NCBI RefSeq assembly: GCF_024363255.1 | Contig: NZ_AP026070.1 | Coordinates: 3,968,001 to 4,032,000 of the forward strand | Direction of reading: 5' to 3' | Source of the DNA: Shewanella sp. NFH-SH190041 | GTDB lineage: Bacteria; Pseudomonadota; Gammaproteobacteria; Enterobacterales; Shewanellaceae | Length of the DNA stretch: 64,000 nucleotides | Shown here: one piece after another, positions 10,294 to 20,040 of the stretch | How the letters are laid out: every line of letters begins with the position of its first letter | How positions within the stretch are numbered: the stretch's first letter is position 1 | The notes under the pieces: generated by a model | Database searches by the model: none | Told to the model about the DNA's origin: nothing | The model's input: the letters and a program-made list of their open reading frames with translations, nothing else | Program-made: the position numbers and the translations under genes

Positions 10294-12867
10294 GTGAAGT
10301 GGTTTAAACGCGCAATTATTGCTCTGTTCAGTCTGGCTCTGTTGGGGATCGGTGCCATCACTGCAGCGTATTTTTATGTTTTACCAGACCTGCCAGATGT
10401 TGCAACGCTGAAGACTGTCCAATTGCAGACCCCACTGCGAATTTTCAGCCGGGACGGTAAACTCATCTCACAATTTGGTGAAAAACGCCGAATTCCAGTC
10501 TCTCTCAGCGAAGTTCCTAAGCCTTTGATTCAAGCCGTTATAGCGACGGAAGATTCGCGGTTTTATGAGCATCATGGTATTGATCCTGTCGGTATTCTCC
10601 GGGCGGCAGTGATATTGATTACTACAGGTCAGAAACGCCAAGGGGCAAGTACGATTACCATGCAGGTAGCACGTAACTTCTTTTTGACCCGGGATAAAAC
10701 CTACATACGTAAAATCAAAGAAATTTTTATCGCACTACACATTGAGCAATTGCTAACCAAAGATGAAATTCTGGAACTCTACATGAACCGGATTTATCTA
10801 GGTCAACGTGCCTATGGTTTTGGTGCTGCTGCGCAGGTTTACTATGGTAAAGAGCTAAAAGATTTGACTCTGGCTCAACAGGCTATGCTGGCCGGTTTAC
10901 CTAAGGCGCCTTCATCCGTCAATCCAATTACCTCTCCTTCCAGAGCAGAGCGACGTCGCAATGTGGTATTAGGGCGTATGTTGGAAGTAGGCTATATCAC
11001 CCAGGCTGAATACAACAAAGCCATTGAAACCCCAATTACAGCACGCTATCACGGAGCTGAAATTGATCTTTATGCGCCTTATATCTCAGAGATGGCTCGT
11101 GATTACATGGTGCAAAAATATGGTGAGGAAGAAGCCTACACCGGTGGTTATGATGTATATACCACCATTGATTCCCGTCTTCAGCGTTTAGCACAACAGG
11201 CTATGCGGAATAATGTTTATGCCTATGATCAGCGCCATGGCTATCGTGGCCCTGCCGCAGTTTTGTGGACTGGTGTTGAACCAACATCCGATACCATCAT
11301 TGCCGCGCTGAAAAAAATCCAGGCAGTCGAAGAGCTGCAACCCGCTGCGGTATTGAAAGTTACAAAGCAACAGGCTGATGTAATGACTGTGGATGGCCGT
11401 ATCCATACGCTGGAATGGGATGGATTAAAATGGGCTAGAGCATTTATCTCTGACAAGAAGCAAGGACCGCTACCTAAAACGGCTGCAGATATCCTCAAGG
11501 TAGGTGAGCGTATCTGGATCCGAAATAATGGTGAGTTCTGGCAACTGTCGCAAATCCCACAGGTCTCCAGTGCTATTGTGTCATTAGATCCACATAATGG
11601 TGCGATCCGCACTTTGGTCGGAGGTTTTAGCTTTAAAGAAAGTCAGTACAACCGAATCACCCAAGCTAAACGGCAACTCGGTTCCAATATCAAACCGTTT
11701 ATTTATGCTGCAGCGCTGGAGAAAGGCTATACCTTGGCGACGCTGATCAATAACGCGCCGATTAACGAGCCCGATATCCGTCAAGGTATTGCTTGGCGCC
11801 CCAAAAACTCGCCCAATATTTATGGTGGCCCAACCCGATTACGTATCGGCTTGGCTCAATCCATTAACGTCATGTCCGTGCGGGCAATGCGCCATGTTGG
11901 ACTGGATAACACCATCAAAAAACTGGAAGAGTTTGGCTTTGACTCTGCAGATTTACCCCGCAATGAATCCATTGCCTTAGGCTCTGCATCCGTCACGCCA
12001 CTGCAAGTTGCAGCCGCCTTTACGGTGTTTGCTAATGGCGGGTACTTGGTAGAACCTTACTACATCGATCATGTGCAAAATTCTGAGGGGAAATTGATTG
12101 AACAAGCCAACCCAACATTAGCCTGTCCACCTGCACCGAAAGTCGCTACTAAACAGCCACTACAAACAGTGGCCACCGATGTCGCTAAAGATACGGGTAA
12201 AGATTTAGTAACCGGCGATAACACCTTGGCAGAATTGGAACATGAATCCAGCCCATTGGATAAATGTGATGCTCCTGATGCTCGTCATGCCAAACAGGTT
12301 ATTTCCAGCCAGACCGCATTTTTAATTACTGATGCACTAAAAAGTGTCATTTGGGGTGGTGGAGACTGGAGTCATAATACGGGGTGGAATGGGACCGCAT
12401 GGCGGGCAGCCCGTGTGGTGAAACGTCACGATATTGCGGGTAAAACAGGTACGACTAACGAATCCAGAGATACTTGGTTTAGTGGATTTAACCCTAATCT
12501 GGAAACCACGGTCTGGGTAGGTTTTGATGATCACAGTCGTGAGCTTGGTCGTACAACCTGGCGCAGTAATGGGTCTCAAGAGCAGATATCGGGCGCAGAA
12601 GCGGGTGCTAAAACCGCAGGACCGGCTTGGAACGAGTTTATGAAAGATGCCCTAGCTGGCACGCCAGAAGTACCCGCGACGCCACCGGAAGGCATTGTCT
12701 CTGTCAGAATTGACCGGGATACCGGCAAGTTGACCCATAAAACAGACTATACCACCCGGTTTGAATACTTTATCAATGGCACGCAACCAAAAGAGTACGC
12801 CACTGATGAACAACCGGACTCGGATCTGTTTAATGACACGCCCACCACGGACGATCTGTTCCAATAA
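10294..12867 (+). CDS. mrcA: Penicillin-binding protein 1A (bifunctional)
   Basis: Bifunctional peptidoglycan synthase of 857 residues with a GTG start. An N-terminal membrane anchor (about 7-29) is followed by a GT51 glycosyltransferase domain with E-D-S-R-F-Y-E-H-H-G (about 87-96) and an OB-like insert. The transpeptidase domain has the active-site S-N-I-K with Ser464, S-I-N at 523-525 and K-T-G at 717-719. Length and order are those of class A PBP1A. Divergent transcription from pilM is the standard arrangement in pseudomonads, vibrios and shewanellae. A strong hairpin follows the gene. Confidence 0.96.
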   Translation: MKWFKRAIIALFSLALLGIGAITAAYFYVLPDLPDVATLKTVQLQTPLRIFSRDGKLISQFGEKRRIPVSLSEVPKPLIQAVIATEDSRFYEHHGIDPVGILRAAVILITTGQKRQGASTITMQVARNFFLTRDKTYIRKIKEIFIALHIEQLLTKDEILELYMNRIYLGQRAYGFGAAAQVYYGKELKDLTLAQQAMLAGLPKAPSSVNPITSPSRAERRRNVVLGRMLEVGYITQAEYNKAIETPITARYHGAEIDLYAPYISEMARDYMVQKYGEEEAYTGGYDVYTTIDSRLQRLAQQAMRNNVYAYDQRHGYRGPAAVLWTGVEPTSDTIIAALKKIQAVEELQPAAVLKVTKQQADVMTVDGRIHTLEWDGLKWARAFISDKKQGPLPKTAADILKVGERIWIRNNGEFWQLSQIPQVSSAIVSLDPHNGAIRTLVGGFSFKESQYNRITQAKRQLGSNIKPFIYAAALEKGYTLATLINNAPINEPDIRQGIAWRPKNSPNIYGGPTRLRIGLAQSINVMSVRAMRHVGLDNTIKKLEEFGFDSADLPRNESIALGSASVTPLQVAAAFTVFANGGYLVEPYYIDHVQNSEGKLIEQANPTLACPPAPKVATKQPLQTVATDVAKDTGKDLVTGDNTLAELEHESSPLDKCDAPDARHAKQVISSQTAFLITDALKSVIWGGGDWSHNTGWNGTAWRAARVVKRHDIAGKTGTTNESRDTWFSGFNPNLETTVWVGFDDHSRELGRTTWRSNGSQEQISGAEAGAKTAGPAWNEFMKDALAGTPEVPATPPEGIVSVRIDRDTGKLTHKTDYTTRFEYFINGTQPKEYATDEQPDSDLFNDTPTTDDLFQ

Positions 12868-12883
12868 CTGAGTCAACACAACG

Positions 12884-12912
12884 GGCCCGGCCGCCTCTCT
12901 AGCGGCCGGGCC
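12884..12912. terminator. Strong hairpin after mrcA
   Basis: Perfect 11-bp inverted repeat GGCCCGGCCGC / GCGGCCGGGCC with a 7-nt loop, lying 16 nt after the mrcA stop. It has no T-run on the plus side and only scattered Ts on the minus side. It may stabilise the mRNA 3' end or act as a weak or factor-assisted terminator rather than a canonical intrinsic one. Confidence 0.5.
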
Positions 12913-12959
12913 ACTACAACAGAAAATAACGTACCCCACTCATAAGAGCACTTTTAAAA

Positions 12960-13895
12960 ATGATGATAACCTTACTTGCCATAATCGGTGGTTTCGTGAT
13001 CCTGACTGTCGGGGCCGAAGCCCTAGTCAGAGGCGCCAGCGCTATAGCACTGAAACTGGGGATCACACCTCTGGTCATTGGTCTGACTATTGTGGCATTT
13101 GGCACCAGTGCCCCAGAATTAGCCGTCAGTGTCAAATCGGCACTGGCAGGCAACTCAGGTATCGCCCTTGGCAATGTGATCGGCTCCAATATTGCGAATA
13201 TCGGTCTTATCCTGGCATTAACAGCACTGATTCGCCCGATTAAAGTACAGTCCCAAATGGTCAAACGGGATATCCCGATTATGATCATTGCTAGCCTAGT
13301 GTTCTGGGGGTTATTACTCGATGGTGAACTCAGCCTCTGGGATGGGCTGCTGCTGCTCAGCGCTCTGACCGCTTATCTGGTATTTAGCTACATCAGCGCA
13401 AAAAATACGCCGGAAGAGCTGGATATCGATACCCGGCCACAACATCCAGCGTTATCAGCAGGGTTAATTATTCTTGGCATAACCATGCTGATCGGTGGTG
13501 GCGTGTTATTTGTTGATGGCGCAGTCGATCTCGCCAAGGCATTTGGTGTCAGTGAAGTGGTTATCGGCCTGACCATAGTGGCAATTGGTACCAGTATGCC
13601 AGAATTAGTCACCTCAGTTGTTGCAGCGCTAAAAGGTCAAAGTGATATTGCTATTGGCAATGTGGTGGGCTCTAACCTGTTTAATATTCTGGGGATTTTA
13701 GGCATTACTGCTGTGGTACAACCGGTATCTTCTGGTGGGCTGCAAAATTTTGACTTTATTGTAATGCTGGTATTAGCGGCCGTGCTACTGCCCTTTGCTT
13801 GGACAGGCCTACGCATTGGTCGCCGTGAAGGTCTGGTATTGCTAATTGTCTATTTAGGCTATATCAGTTTCCTCGTAGCAAACGCTACGGTATAA
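12960..13895 (+). CDS. Calcium/sodium antiporter (YrbG/NCX family)
   Basis: Integral membrane protein of 311 residues with about ten transmembrane helices. The two inverted alpha repeats of the Na+/Ca2+ exchanger superfamily are visible: G-T-S-A-P-E-L-A-V-S near 48-57 and G-T-S-M-P-E-L-V-T-S near 203-212, each followed by a G-N-V-[IV]-G-S-N motif. The family exchanges Ca2+ for Na+, or K+/H+ in relatives; E. coli YrbG is the nearest named type. The gene stands alone between the mrcA hairpin and recG. Confidence 0.9.
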   Translation: MMITLLAIIGGFVILTVGAEALVRGASAIALKLGITPLVIGLTIVAFGTSAPELAVSVKSALAGNSGIALGNVIGSNIANIGLILALTALIRPIKVQSQMVKRDIPIMIIASLVFWGLLLDGELSLWDGLLLLSALTAYLVFSYISAKNTPEELDIDTRPQHPALSAGLIILGITMLIGGGVLFVDGAVDLAKAFGVSEVVIGLTIVAIGTSMPELVTSVVAALKGQSDIAIGNVVGSNLFNILGILGITAVVQPVSSGGLQNFDFIVMLVLAAVLLPFAWTGLRIGRREGLVLLIVYLGYISFLVANATV

Positions 13896-14141
13896 CGCTT
13901 AGCGCGTGCAGTCGGTCTATTTCCGGCTGCACATTGCTGCTAACCACCTCGTATTTCTGTCTTCATCTCCAATCTCTATTCAACAACTTATTTTATCCTG
14001 TAGGTTTGCAATACCATCTCTGTTATGCTCAAAAAGCAAGCATAACCTCATGAGTAGCCCTTCCCTTTTTAACCCGGGATTGTCTTGCAACCGTTCTCTG
14101 ATAATATATGTATAAATTCACAGTAATCGAGTGCTAAGGCA

Positions 14142-16217
14142 TTGCAGCGACTGGATCTTACTCCTATAACAGATCTGAAAGGCGTAGCCGCAAAAATGGC
14201 GGAGCGGCTAGCCAAACTGGGGATACACAGTGTCCAGGATCTGTTGTTTCACCTACCACTGCGTTACGAGGATAGAACCCGTATTCTGCCCATCGCGGCC
14301 TTGATCCCCGGCACTCACGCCAGTATTGAAGCTGAAATCATGGCCAGCCAAGTCATTCATGGCCGCAAACGTATGCTGACTTGCAAAGTCAGAGACGCCT
14401 CAGGTCCGCTAACGCTAAGATTTTTTAACTTCTCTATGGCGCAACGCAATGGGTTACAAAATGGCCTGACTATCCGGGCCTATGGGGAGATCCGCACAGG
14501 CCAACAGCACTTGGAAATTATCCATCCCGATTACAAAATTATTCAGCCCGGAGAACCCGCAGGACTCACCGAGACCCTGACGCCAATCTACCCAACCACC
14601 GAAGGGTTAAAGCAAGCTAGTTGGCTAAAACTGACCAGTCAAGCATTGGTGCTACTCAATGACGATAATCTGCAAGAACTACTGCCTGAATCTCTACAAC
14701 CTGGGCAAATGAAACTGGCCGATGCCATCCGGCTATTGCATCGCCCGCCAGCAGATGTGTCACTGTTTGAACTGGAGCAGGGGCAACATCCAGCACAGCA
14801 ACGCCTGGTGCAAGAAGAGTTACTGGCCCATAACCTATCGATGCTAAAACTACGCCAGCGCAGTAACCGGGATAAAGCCGTTCCGCTCCGTCATAGCGGG
14901 CAACTCCTCAATCCGTTTCTGGCTGCATTGCCATTTCAACCGACTGGCGCCCAACAACGCGTCGTAAGTGAAATCAGCAGTGATATTGCCAAGCACGCCC
15001 CGATGATGCGGCTGGTACAGGGAGATGTGGGCTCCGGCAAAACCTTAGTCGCAGCAATGGCCGCACTACAAGCCATTGAAAGTGGTTATCAAGTAGCAAT
15101 GATGGCACCAACCGAATTGCTGGCCGAGCAGCATGCGACTAACTTTGCCCGCTGGTTTGAGCCTTTAGGACTCAAAATTGGTTGGCTGGCCGGCAAACTA
15201 AAAGGCAAGGCCCGCACTCAGGCATTGGCTGATATCGCCAGCGGTGACGCCCATATGGTGATCGGCACCCATGCCATTTTTCAAGAGCAGGTAGAGTTTT
15301 ATAATCTGGCGCTAATCATTATTGATGAACAGCACAGATTTGGTGTGCATCAGCGGCTGGGGCTTAGAGAGAAAGGCGCCAAACAGGGGTTTCAGCCCCA
15401 CCAATTGATCATGACAGCAACACCAATTCCCCGCACACTCGCAATGACAGCTTACGCGGATCTGGATACGTCCATTATTGATGAACTGCCCCCGGGCAGA
15501 ACCCCCGTCACCACGGTCGCCATTTCTGATTGCCGCCGACAGGAAGTGATCGAGCGAGTAAGACAGGCTGCACTAACTGATAACCGCCAAGCCTACTGGG
15601 TCTGCACTCTGATTGAAGAATCAGAAGTACTGGAATGTCAGGCAGCAGAGGATACTGCTCAAGAGCTACAGCAAGCGTTACCAGAGCTCAAAATCGGCTT
15701 AGTGCATGGGCGAATGAAAGCAGCAGACAAACAGCAGGTGATGGATGATTTTAAAAGCGGCAAACTGAATTTGCTGGTTGCCACAACCGTTATTGAGGTT
15801 GGAGTAGATGTGCCCAATGCCAGTTTGATGATTATTGAAAACCCGGAACGTCTTGGATTGGCACAGCTGCATCAACTACGTGGTCGGGTTGGCCGCGGCG
15901 CCATCGCCAGCCACTGTGTACTACTCTATAAAGCACCTTTATCCATGACCGCCACCAAACGACTCGGCGTATTACGTCAAAGTAATGATGGTTTTGTTAT
16001 TGCTCAACAGGATTTGGAAATCCGTGGACCAGGTGAAGTACTGGGTACCCGCCAAACCGGATTGGCAGAAATGAAAGTGGCTGATTTAGTCCGGGATCAA
16101 GCATTGATCCCCCATGTTCAGAAACTGGCCCGACATATGATGGAGCAGGCACCAGAAAATGTTGATGCCATCATTCAACGCTGGCTCGGTGACAGAGAAC
16201 AGTACGTACAAGCCTGA
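14142..16217 (+). CDS. recG: ATP-dependent DNA helicase RecG
   Basis: Superfamily 2 branch-migration helicase of 691 residues that remodels stalled forks and Holliday junctions. The N-terminal wedge/OB domain (about 1-230) precedes the helicase core with Walker A G-D-V-G-S-G-K-T (about 295-302), the D-E-Q-H box (about 395-398) and Q-L-R-G-R-V-G-R-G (about 578-586). A TTG start preceded by TAAGG is chosen because the next residues match the usual RecG N-terminus (L-T-P-I-T-D-L-K-G-V). A 246-bp spacer without a clear gene separates it from the antiporter. Confidence 0.96.
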   Translation: MQRLDLTPITDLKGVAAKMAERLAKLGIHSVQDLLFHLPLRYEDRTRILPIAALIPGTHASIEAEIMASQVIHGRKRMLTCKVRDASGPLTLRFFNFSMAQRNGLQNGLTIRAYGEIRTGQQHLEIIHPDYKIIQPGEPAGLTETLTPIYPTTEGLKQASWLKLTSQALVLLNDDNLQELLPESLQPGQMKLADAIRLLHRPPADVSLFELEQGQHPAQQRLVQEELLAHNLSMLKLRQRSNRDKAVPLRHSGQLLNPFLAALPFQPTGAQQRVVSEISSDIAKHAPMMRLVQGDVGSGKTLVAAMAALQAIESGYQVAMMAPTELLAEQHATNFARWFEPLGLKIGWLAGKLKGKARTQALADIASGDAHMVIGTHAIFQEQVEFYNLALIIIDEQHRFGVHQRLGLREKGAKQGFQPHQLIMTATPIPRTLAMTAYADLDTSIIDELPPGRTPVTTVAISDCRRQEVIERVRQAALTDNRQAYWVCTLIEESEVLECQAAEDTAQELQQALPELKIGLVHGRMKAADKQQVMDDFKSGKLNLLVATTVIEVGVDVPNASLMIIENPERLGLAQLHQLRGRVGRGAIASHCVLLYKAPLSMTATKRLGVLRQSNDGFVIAQQDLEIRGPGEVLGTRQTGLAEMKVADLVRDQALIPHVQKLARHMMEQAPENVDAIIQRWLGDREQYVQA

Positions 16218-16345
16218 TTAACTCCCTGTAATTATATGGACATAACAGGTTTTTTTGGCAGAATGGAAAACGCACAGTTTGCGTGTTTTCATTTATTTTC
16301 CCGGCTCAGCCATACTGCCGCCGGTATTACAGCTAAGGAAGTAAC

Positions 16346-17224
16346 ATGCAAGTCAATGAAGAAGACAGACTCGCTCCTCAGGAGAAATCCAGCGGCGGTA
16401 ATGGTATCGCCATCGCTGCTATCGTATTTGTGGTATTACTCTCAGGCGGCGCCTACTACTACTTCAGCGCAGACAGTAACAACGCACCAGAAGTGGAAGT
16501 GACAGAAATTACCCTGCCTGATCCCGCACCGGCTCAACCACTCCCTGTGGCGGAGGCCGTGCCTGAACCAGAAACCATGCCAGAGCCAACACCAGTGGTT
16601 GATGTCAAACCTGAGCCTGTCACGCCGGTTTTAGCACCGCTGCCCAGCTTAAATGAAAGTGATCCTTTTATTGAGGAAAAAACCCTCGAACTGGCAGACG
16701 GTATGGATATCAGCAATATTCTGGTCAACCACGATATGGCCCGGCAATTTGTGGTATTTATCGATAATCTGGCTCAGGGGAATCTAGCTCGCAACGTCAG
16801 CCCTTTAAAAGGTCCGAATCAAAGCTTTACCGTTACGGATATCACCAACAAAACCTATCTAGATCCAGACAGTTACCACAGATATGACATCTATGCGGAC
16901 TTTCTATCCAGTCTGAATGAGCAGCAATTGCTAGCAACCTATAAGCGTCTGTCGCCACTCTTAAATCAAGCATTTGGTGAACTGGGCTACCAAGATGTCA
17001 CCTTTAAAGATCGGCTGAAGCAAGCAATTAATGAGATGCTCAATGCTCCCATCGTTGAAGAGCCAATAGAGCTAAGTACTATTAGCGTGAACTACCAATT
17101 TGTTGATCCCAAACTAGAAGCCCTGCCTGCTGCGCAGAAACTACTTATCCGTATGGGGCCTGATAATACTCGTAAGGTTAAGCTGGTATTGAAAAAACTA
17201 AAAACACAGCTGGATCAGGCATAG
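16346..17224 (+). CDS. DUF3014 domain protein, membrane anchored
   Basis: Protein of 292 residues. One transmembrane helix at about 22-43 is followed by a Pro/Glu-rich periplasmic spacer (about 50-95) and a folded domain containing F-V-V-F-I-D-N-L-A-Q-G and a Y-R-Y-D-like segment typical of DUF3014. The function is unknown. The ATG has an AAGGAAG ribosome-binding site. It ends just before a hairpin that can terminate transcription from the opposite side. Confidence 0.8.
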   Translation: MQVNEEDRLAPQEKSSGGNGIAIAAIVFVVLLSGGAYYYFSADSNNAPEVEVTEITLPDPAPAQPLPVAEAVPEPETMPEPTPVVDVKPEPVTPVLAPLPSLNESDPFIEEKTLELADGMDISNILVNHDMARQFVVFIDNLAQGNLARNVSPLKGPNQSFTVTDITNKTYLDPDSYHRYDIYADFLSSLNEQQLLATYKRLSPLLNQAFGELGYQDVTFKDRLKQAINEMLNAPIVEEPIELSTISVNYQFVDPKLEALPAAQKLLIRMGPDNTRKVKLVLKKLKTQLDQA

Positions 17225-17250
17225 CGTTAACGCTTCCTTTGCCCGAGCAG

Positions 17251-17286
17251 AAAAACGCCCCCGTAGCAGTCATGTCACGGGGGCGT
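17251..17286 (-). terminator. Intrinsic terminator, minus-strand orientation
   Basis: Inverted repeat ACGCCCCCGT / ACGGGGGCGT (17255-17264 and 17277-17286) with a 12-nt loop. On the minus strand the stem is followed by a run of five Ts, so it should stop leftward transcripts arriving from dtd, 186 bp away. On the plus strand there is no T-run after the DUF3014 gene. Confidence 0.7.
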
Positions 17287-17471
17287 AGAGCCAAAGTCCA
17301 ATTAAGCATGTGCAGTCATGAACAGGGTTGATGATGTTGGCTCTGAAATACAGTCACCAAACAACCTGTTTGGCAACATACTATTCACAACAATACTACC
17401 AACACACCTGACTTGCTATCAATAATAAAAACAGCTGGTTAAAACAAAACTGGGGCTATTCTGTATCAGAC

Positions 17472-17909
17472 TCACACCTGTAGCTGAAACGTCACAGGAC
17501 CATCATTAATCAATTCTACCTGCATGTCTGCGCCAAATCGGCCAGTCTCTACAGCCATGCCTTGCTCCTTGCAATAAGCAACAAATGCCTCATACAGGGT
17601 GTTGGCTTTATCCGGAGTACCTGCACCGGAAAAGCTGGGACGCAATCCCCGGCTCGTATCGGCAGCTAAGGTAAACTGAGATACCACTAATAAACGACCG
17701 CCAGCCTGACTGACATTTAAATTCATTTTGCCGTTTTCATCACTAAATACCCGGTATTTCATCACCTTATCAGCCAGCTTCCGCATCGCCGTTTCATCAT
17801 CATGCTGCTCAACGCCAAGCAATACCAGTAACCCTTTATCTATCGCTCCAATCACTTCCTTCTCGACGGTGACACTGGCGCGACTCACCCGCTGTATTAA
17901 CGCAATCAC
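17472..17909 (-). CDS. dtd: D-aminoacyl-tRNA deacylase
   Basis: Enzyme of 145 residues that hydrolyses D-aminoacyl-tRNAs (and Gly-tRNA-Ala) to protect translation from D-amino acids. Family markers are I-Q-R-V-S-R-A-S-V near the N-terminus, the S-Q-F-T-L-A-A motif (about 77-83) and the Gly-Pro pair in G-P-V-T-F-Q near the C-terminus (about 137-142), which forms the chiral proofreading site. Length is exactly typical. It is separated by 87 bp from the yihY-like gene on the same strand and probably shares its transcript. Confidence 0.96.
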   Translation of the reverse strand: MIALIQRVSRASVTVEKEVIGAIDKGLLVLLGVEQHDDETAMRKLADKVMKYRVFSDENGKMNLNVSQAGGRLLVVSQFTLAADTSRGLRPSFSGAGTPDKANTLYEAFVAYCKEQGMAVETGRFGADMQVELINDGPVTFQLQV

Positions 17910-17996
17910 AATATTGTTCCTGTTAACTTAACTGAATAAAACTTTTATTAGCCTGCCTTTATCAACACAGACTGAAAATAATTTACTAACCGATTA

Positions 17997-18893
17997 TTAG
18001 GTTCTAGAGAGAGGCTTGCTCGGCGCAATATCCTCAGCGCCTCTACGACGCAAATGTTCAAATTCCGGTAATGCCGCTGTGATGACCGCCCCAAGCAATA
18101 CCACAATCCAAGACAAATACACCCAGACGAACAGAATCGGAATTGTTGCCAATGCGCCATAAATGGCTTCATAGCTAGGAAACTGCGTGAGATATAGCGC
18201 AAAGCCGCGCTTAGTCGCTTCAAACAATAATGCCGCGATAATAGCGCCTAACAAGGCATGCCAGAATTTTACCGGCTTATTGGGTACCACTGTGTACAAC
18301 AGCATAAATGCCGCAATAGAAAACAACAGCGGCAGCCGAGATACGATAAGAGAGACCACCCCAGATAAATGGGCATCATGGAAAATCTGCAAAGACACGA
18401 CATAAGAAGTCGCCACCAAACTGGCGCCCATTAATACCGGCCCCAGTGTCAGCACCATCCAGTACATGGAAAAAGAGATCACCATACGGCGTTTTTCCTG
18501 TACCCGCCAGATAGTATTCAGTGCCTGATCAATTGCTGAAATCAGCATAATCGCGACCACGACCAACGCAGCAATACCCACTGCCGTACCTTTTGAAGCA
18601 TTGCCGACAAACTGGTTAATATACTGCTGTACTGTATCGCCCGCCGCCGGCAAAAAGTTATTATAGATAAAGCTTTCGATTTCACTGCGAATACCTTTAA
18701 ACACAGGAAATGCTGACAGCATGGACATGGTAACCGCTACCATAGGCACAAGTGACAGCAAAGTCACATAGGCTAAATGGCCGGCCCGGATATTAATTTG
18801 GTCTTCTGACAACCGTTGTTTCAGGTGTTGCAGAAATTGCCATATGGTTTCAATAACGGCCCGGCAAAAGGCTATATCTAACTTGTATTTCAC
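17997..18893 (-). CDS. YihY/BrkB family inner-membrane protein
   Basis: Integral membrane protein of 298 residues with about six transmembrane helices. It shows the family pattern: a short cytoplasmic N-terminus, [14 protein letters not shown] (about 38-51), the central [13 protein letters not shown] (about 122-134) and the C-terminal [11 protein letters not shown]. YihY was once called RNase BN in error; the present description is a membrane protein of unknown role. It lies upstream of dtd as in other gammaproteobacteria. Confidence 0.9.
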   Translation of the reverse strand: MKYKLDIAFCRAVIETIWQFLQHLKQRLSEDQINIRAGHLAYVTLLSLVPMVAVTMSMLSAFPVFKGIRSEIESFIYNNFLPAAGDTVQQYINQFVGNASKGTAVGIAALVVVAIMLISAIDQALNTIWRVQEKRRMVISFSMYWMVLTLGPVLMGASLVATSYVVSLQIFHDAHLSGVVSLIVSRLPLLFSIAAFMLLYTVVPNKPVKFWHALLGAIIAALLFEATKRGFALYLTQFPSYEAIYGALATIPILFVWVYLSWIVVLLGAVITAALPEFEHLRRRGAEDIAPSKPLSRT

Positions 18894-18983
18894 GCCTTAT
18901 CTCTTGATTCATTTGGTGTTGGTTAAATATCTTCGTACAATACAGCCCACAACAGCTTGTTTACAAGCGTGAGGAGCAATCTG

Positions 18984-19220
18984 ATGTCCGAACAAGGTTC
19001 TACCGGCAATGTTATCGCCGCACTGGCCAGTTTTTTTATCCCTGGACTGGGTCAGTTAATTCAGGGCAGGATCTTGCCTGCCATTCTATTTTGTATCTTT
19101 GTTTTTGCCGGCTACGCCCTGTGGTTTCTGCTATTTATCCCAGCTATTTTAGGTGGCATTATCCACATCTGGTGTATTGTTGATGCCGCGCGCTACATCC
19201 CACCGAGGTTGTACCGATGA
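18984..19220 (+). CDS. Small two-helix membrane protein
   Basis: Protein of 78 residues made almost wholly of hydrophobic helices, with P-G-L-G-Q-L-I-Q-G-R near its start, a pattern seen in small TM2-like membrane proteins. I chose the ATG at 18984 because a perfect GAGGAG lies 7 nt upstream; an in-frame TTG at 18957 has no such signal. It overlaps the next gene by 4 nt, so the two are translationally coupled. Function unknown. Confidence 0.75.
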   Translation: MSEQGSTGNVIAALASFFIPGLGQLIQGRILPAILFCIFVFAGYALWFLLFIPAILGGIIHIWCIVDAARYIPPRLYR

Positions 19221-19864
19221 AAAAAGCGGTTATCTCCCTCATGCTGGGCACCACCTTACTTATTAGCGGTTGCCAGAGCGCATATTACAGCGCAATGGAA
19301 AAAGTCGGTTATTACAAACGCGATATTATGGTGAATCGGGTTGAAGCTGCCCGTGAGTCCCAAGAGGAGGCTAAAGCCCAATTCAGCTCAGCCCTGGCTG
19401 AAATGCAGGCATTACTGAATCATGATGGTGGTCAGTTGCAAGATGCCTATGAAAAGGCGCGGGATGAATATGAAGCCGCCCAAAGTGCTGCTGATGATGT
19501 CAGTAATCGTATCGATAAAGTGGAAGATGTCGCCCAAGCATTATTTGATGAATGGCAAACCGAAATTGCTGAAATCAGTAATGCCGGACTACGCCGAGCC
19601 AGTCAAAACAAGCTGAATCAAACCCGACGTAACTACCGCCAATTACTCAGTGCAATGCAACGTTCTGAAAGTAAAATGCAGCCAGTGCTGACGGCGATGA
19701 AAGATAATATGCTGTATCTAAAGCATAACCTTAATGCTCAAGCCATAGGTGCAATTAAAGGAGAATTTAACGGACTGCAAACGGATATCAGCCGGTTAAT
19801 TCGAGATATGAATAAATCCATTGATGAATCCAACCGCTTTATCAGTGCCATGGACAAGCACTAA
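19217..19864 (+). CDS. DUF2959 lipoprotein
   Basis: Protein of 215 residues with a lipoprotein signal (lipobox L-I-S-G-C, Cys19) followed by an almost entirely helical, coiled-coil chain rich in Ala, Glu and Gln. The stretch M-E-K-V-G-Y-Y-K-R-D-I-M-V-x-R-V after the cysteine is the hallmark of the DUF2959 family. Its role is unknown; an outer-membrane or periplasmic structural part is plausible. It is coupled to the preceding membrane-protein gene. Confidence 0.85.
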   Translation: MKKAVISLMLGTTLLISGCQSAYYSAMEKVGYYKRDIMVNRVEAARESQEEAKAQFSSALAEMQALLNHDGGQLQDAYEKARDEYEAAQSAADDVSNRIDKVEDVAQALFDEWQTEIAEISNAGLRRASQNKLNQTRRNYRQLLSAMQRSESKMQPVLTAMKDNMLYLKHNLNAQAIGAIKGEFNGLQTDISRLIRDMNKSIDESNRFISAMDKH

Positions 19865-19873
19865 CAATCACGA

Positions 19874-19905
19874 CAATACCAGCCACTCACCTGTGGCTGG
19901 TATTG
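19874..19905 (+). terminator. Hairpin after the DUF2959 gene
   Basis: Perfect 13-bp inverted repeat CAATACCAGCCAC / GTGGCTGGTATTG with a 6-nt loop, starting 9 nt after the stop codon. No T-run follows, so it is either a weak terminator or an mRNA 3'-end stabiliser. Confidence 0.55.
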
Positions 19906-20040
19906 AGATGTGATCCCGCCTAAGTTTTGCCCGCCTTGCAGCAACAAAATCGGATCTTCGCCACAATTTATAACTTCTTCATAAACTTACATCTCTATCT
20001 AGCGTCACAATAGCAATAAAACTCCTAATTTATTCGCCTT

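Noticed and set aside
13906..14115. 69-codon ORF between the antiporter and recG
   Set aside because: Composition is not protein-like, with no start signal and no recognisable family.
16236..16502. 88-codon ORF before the DUF3014 gene
   Set aside because: It overlaps the start of the DUF3014 gene in another frame and has no ribosome-binding site.
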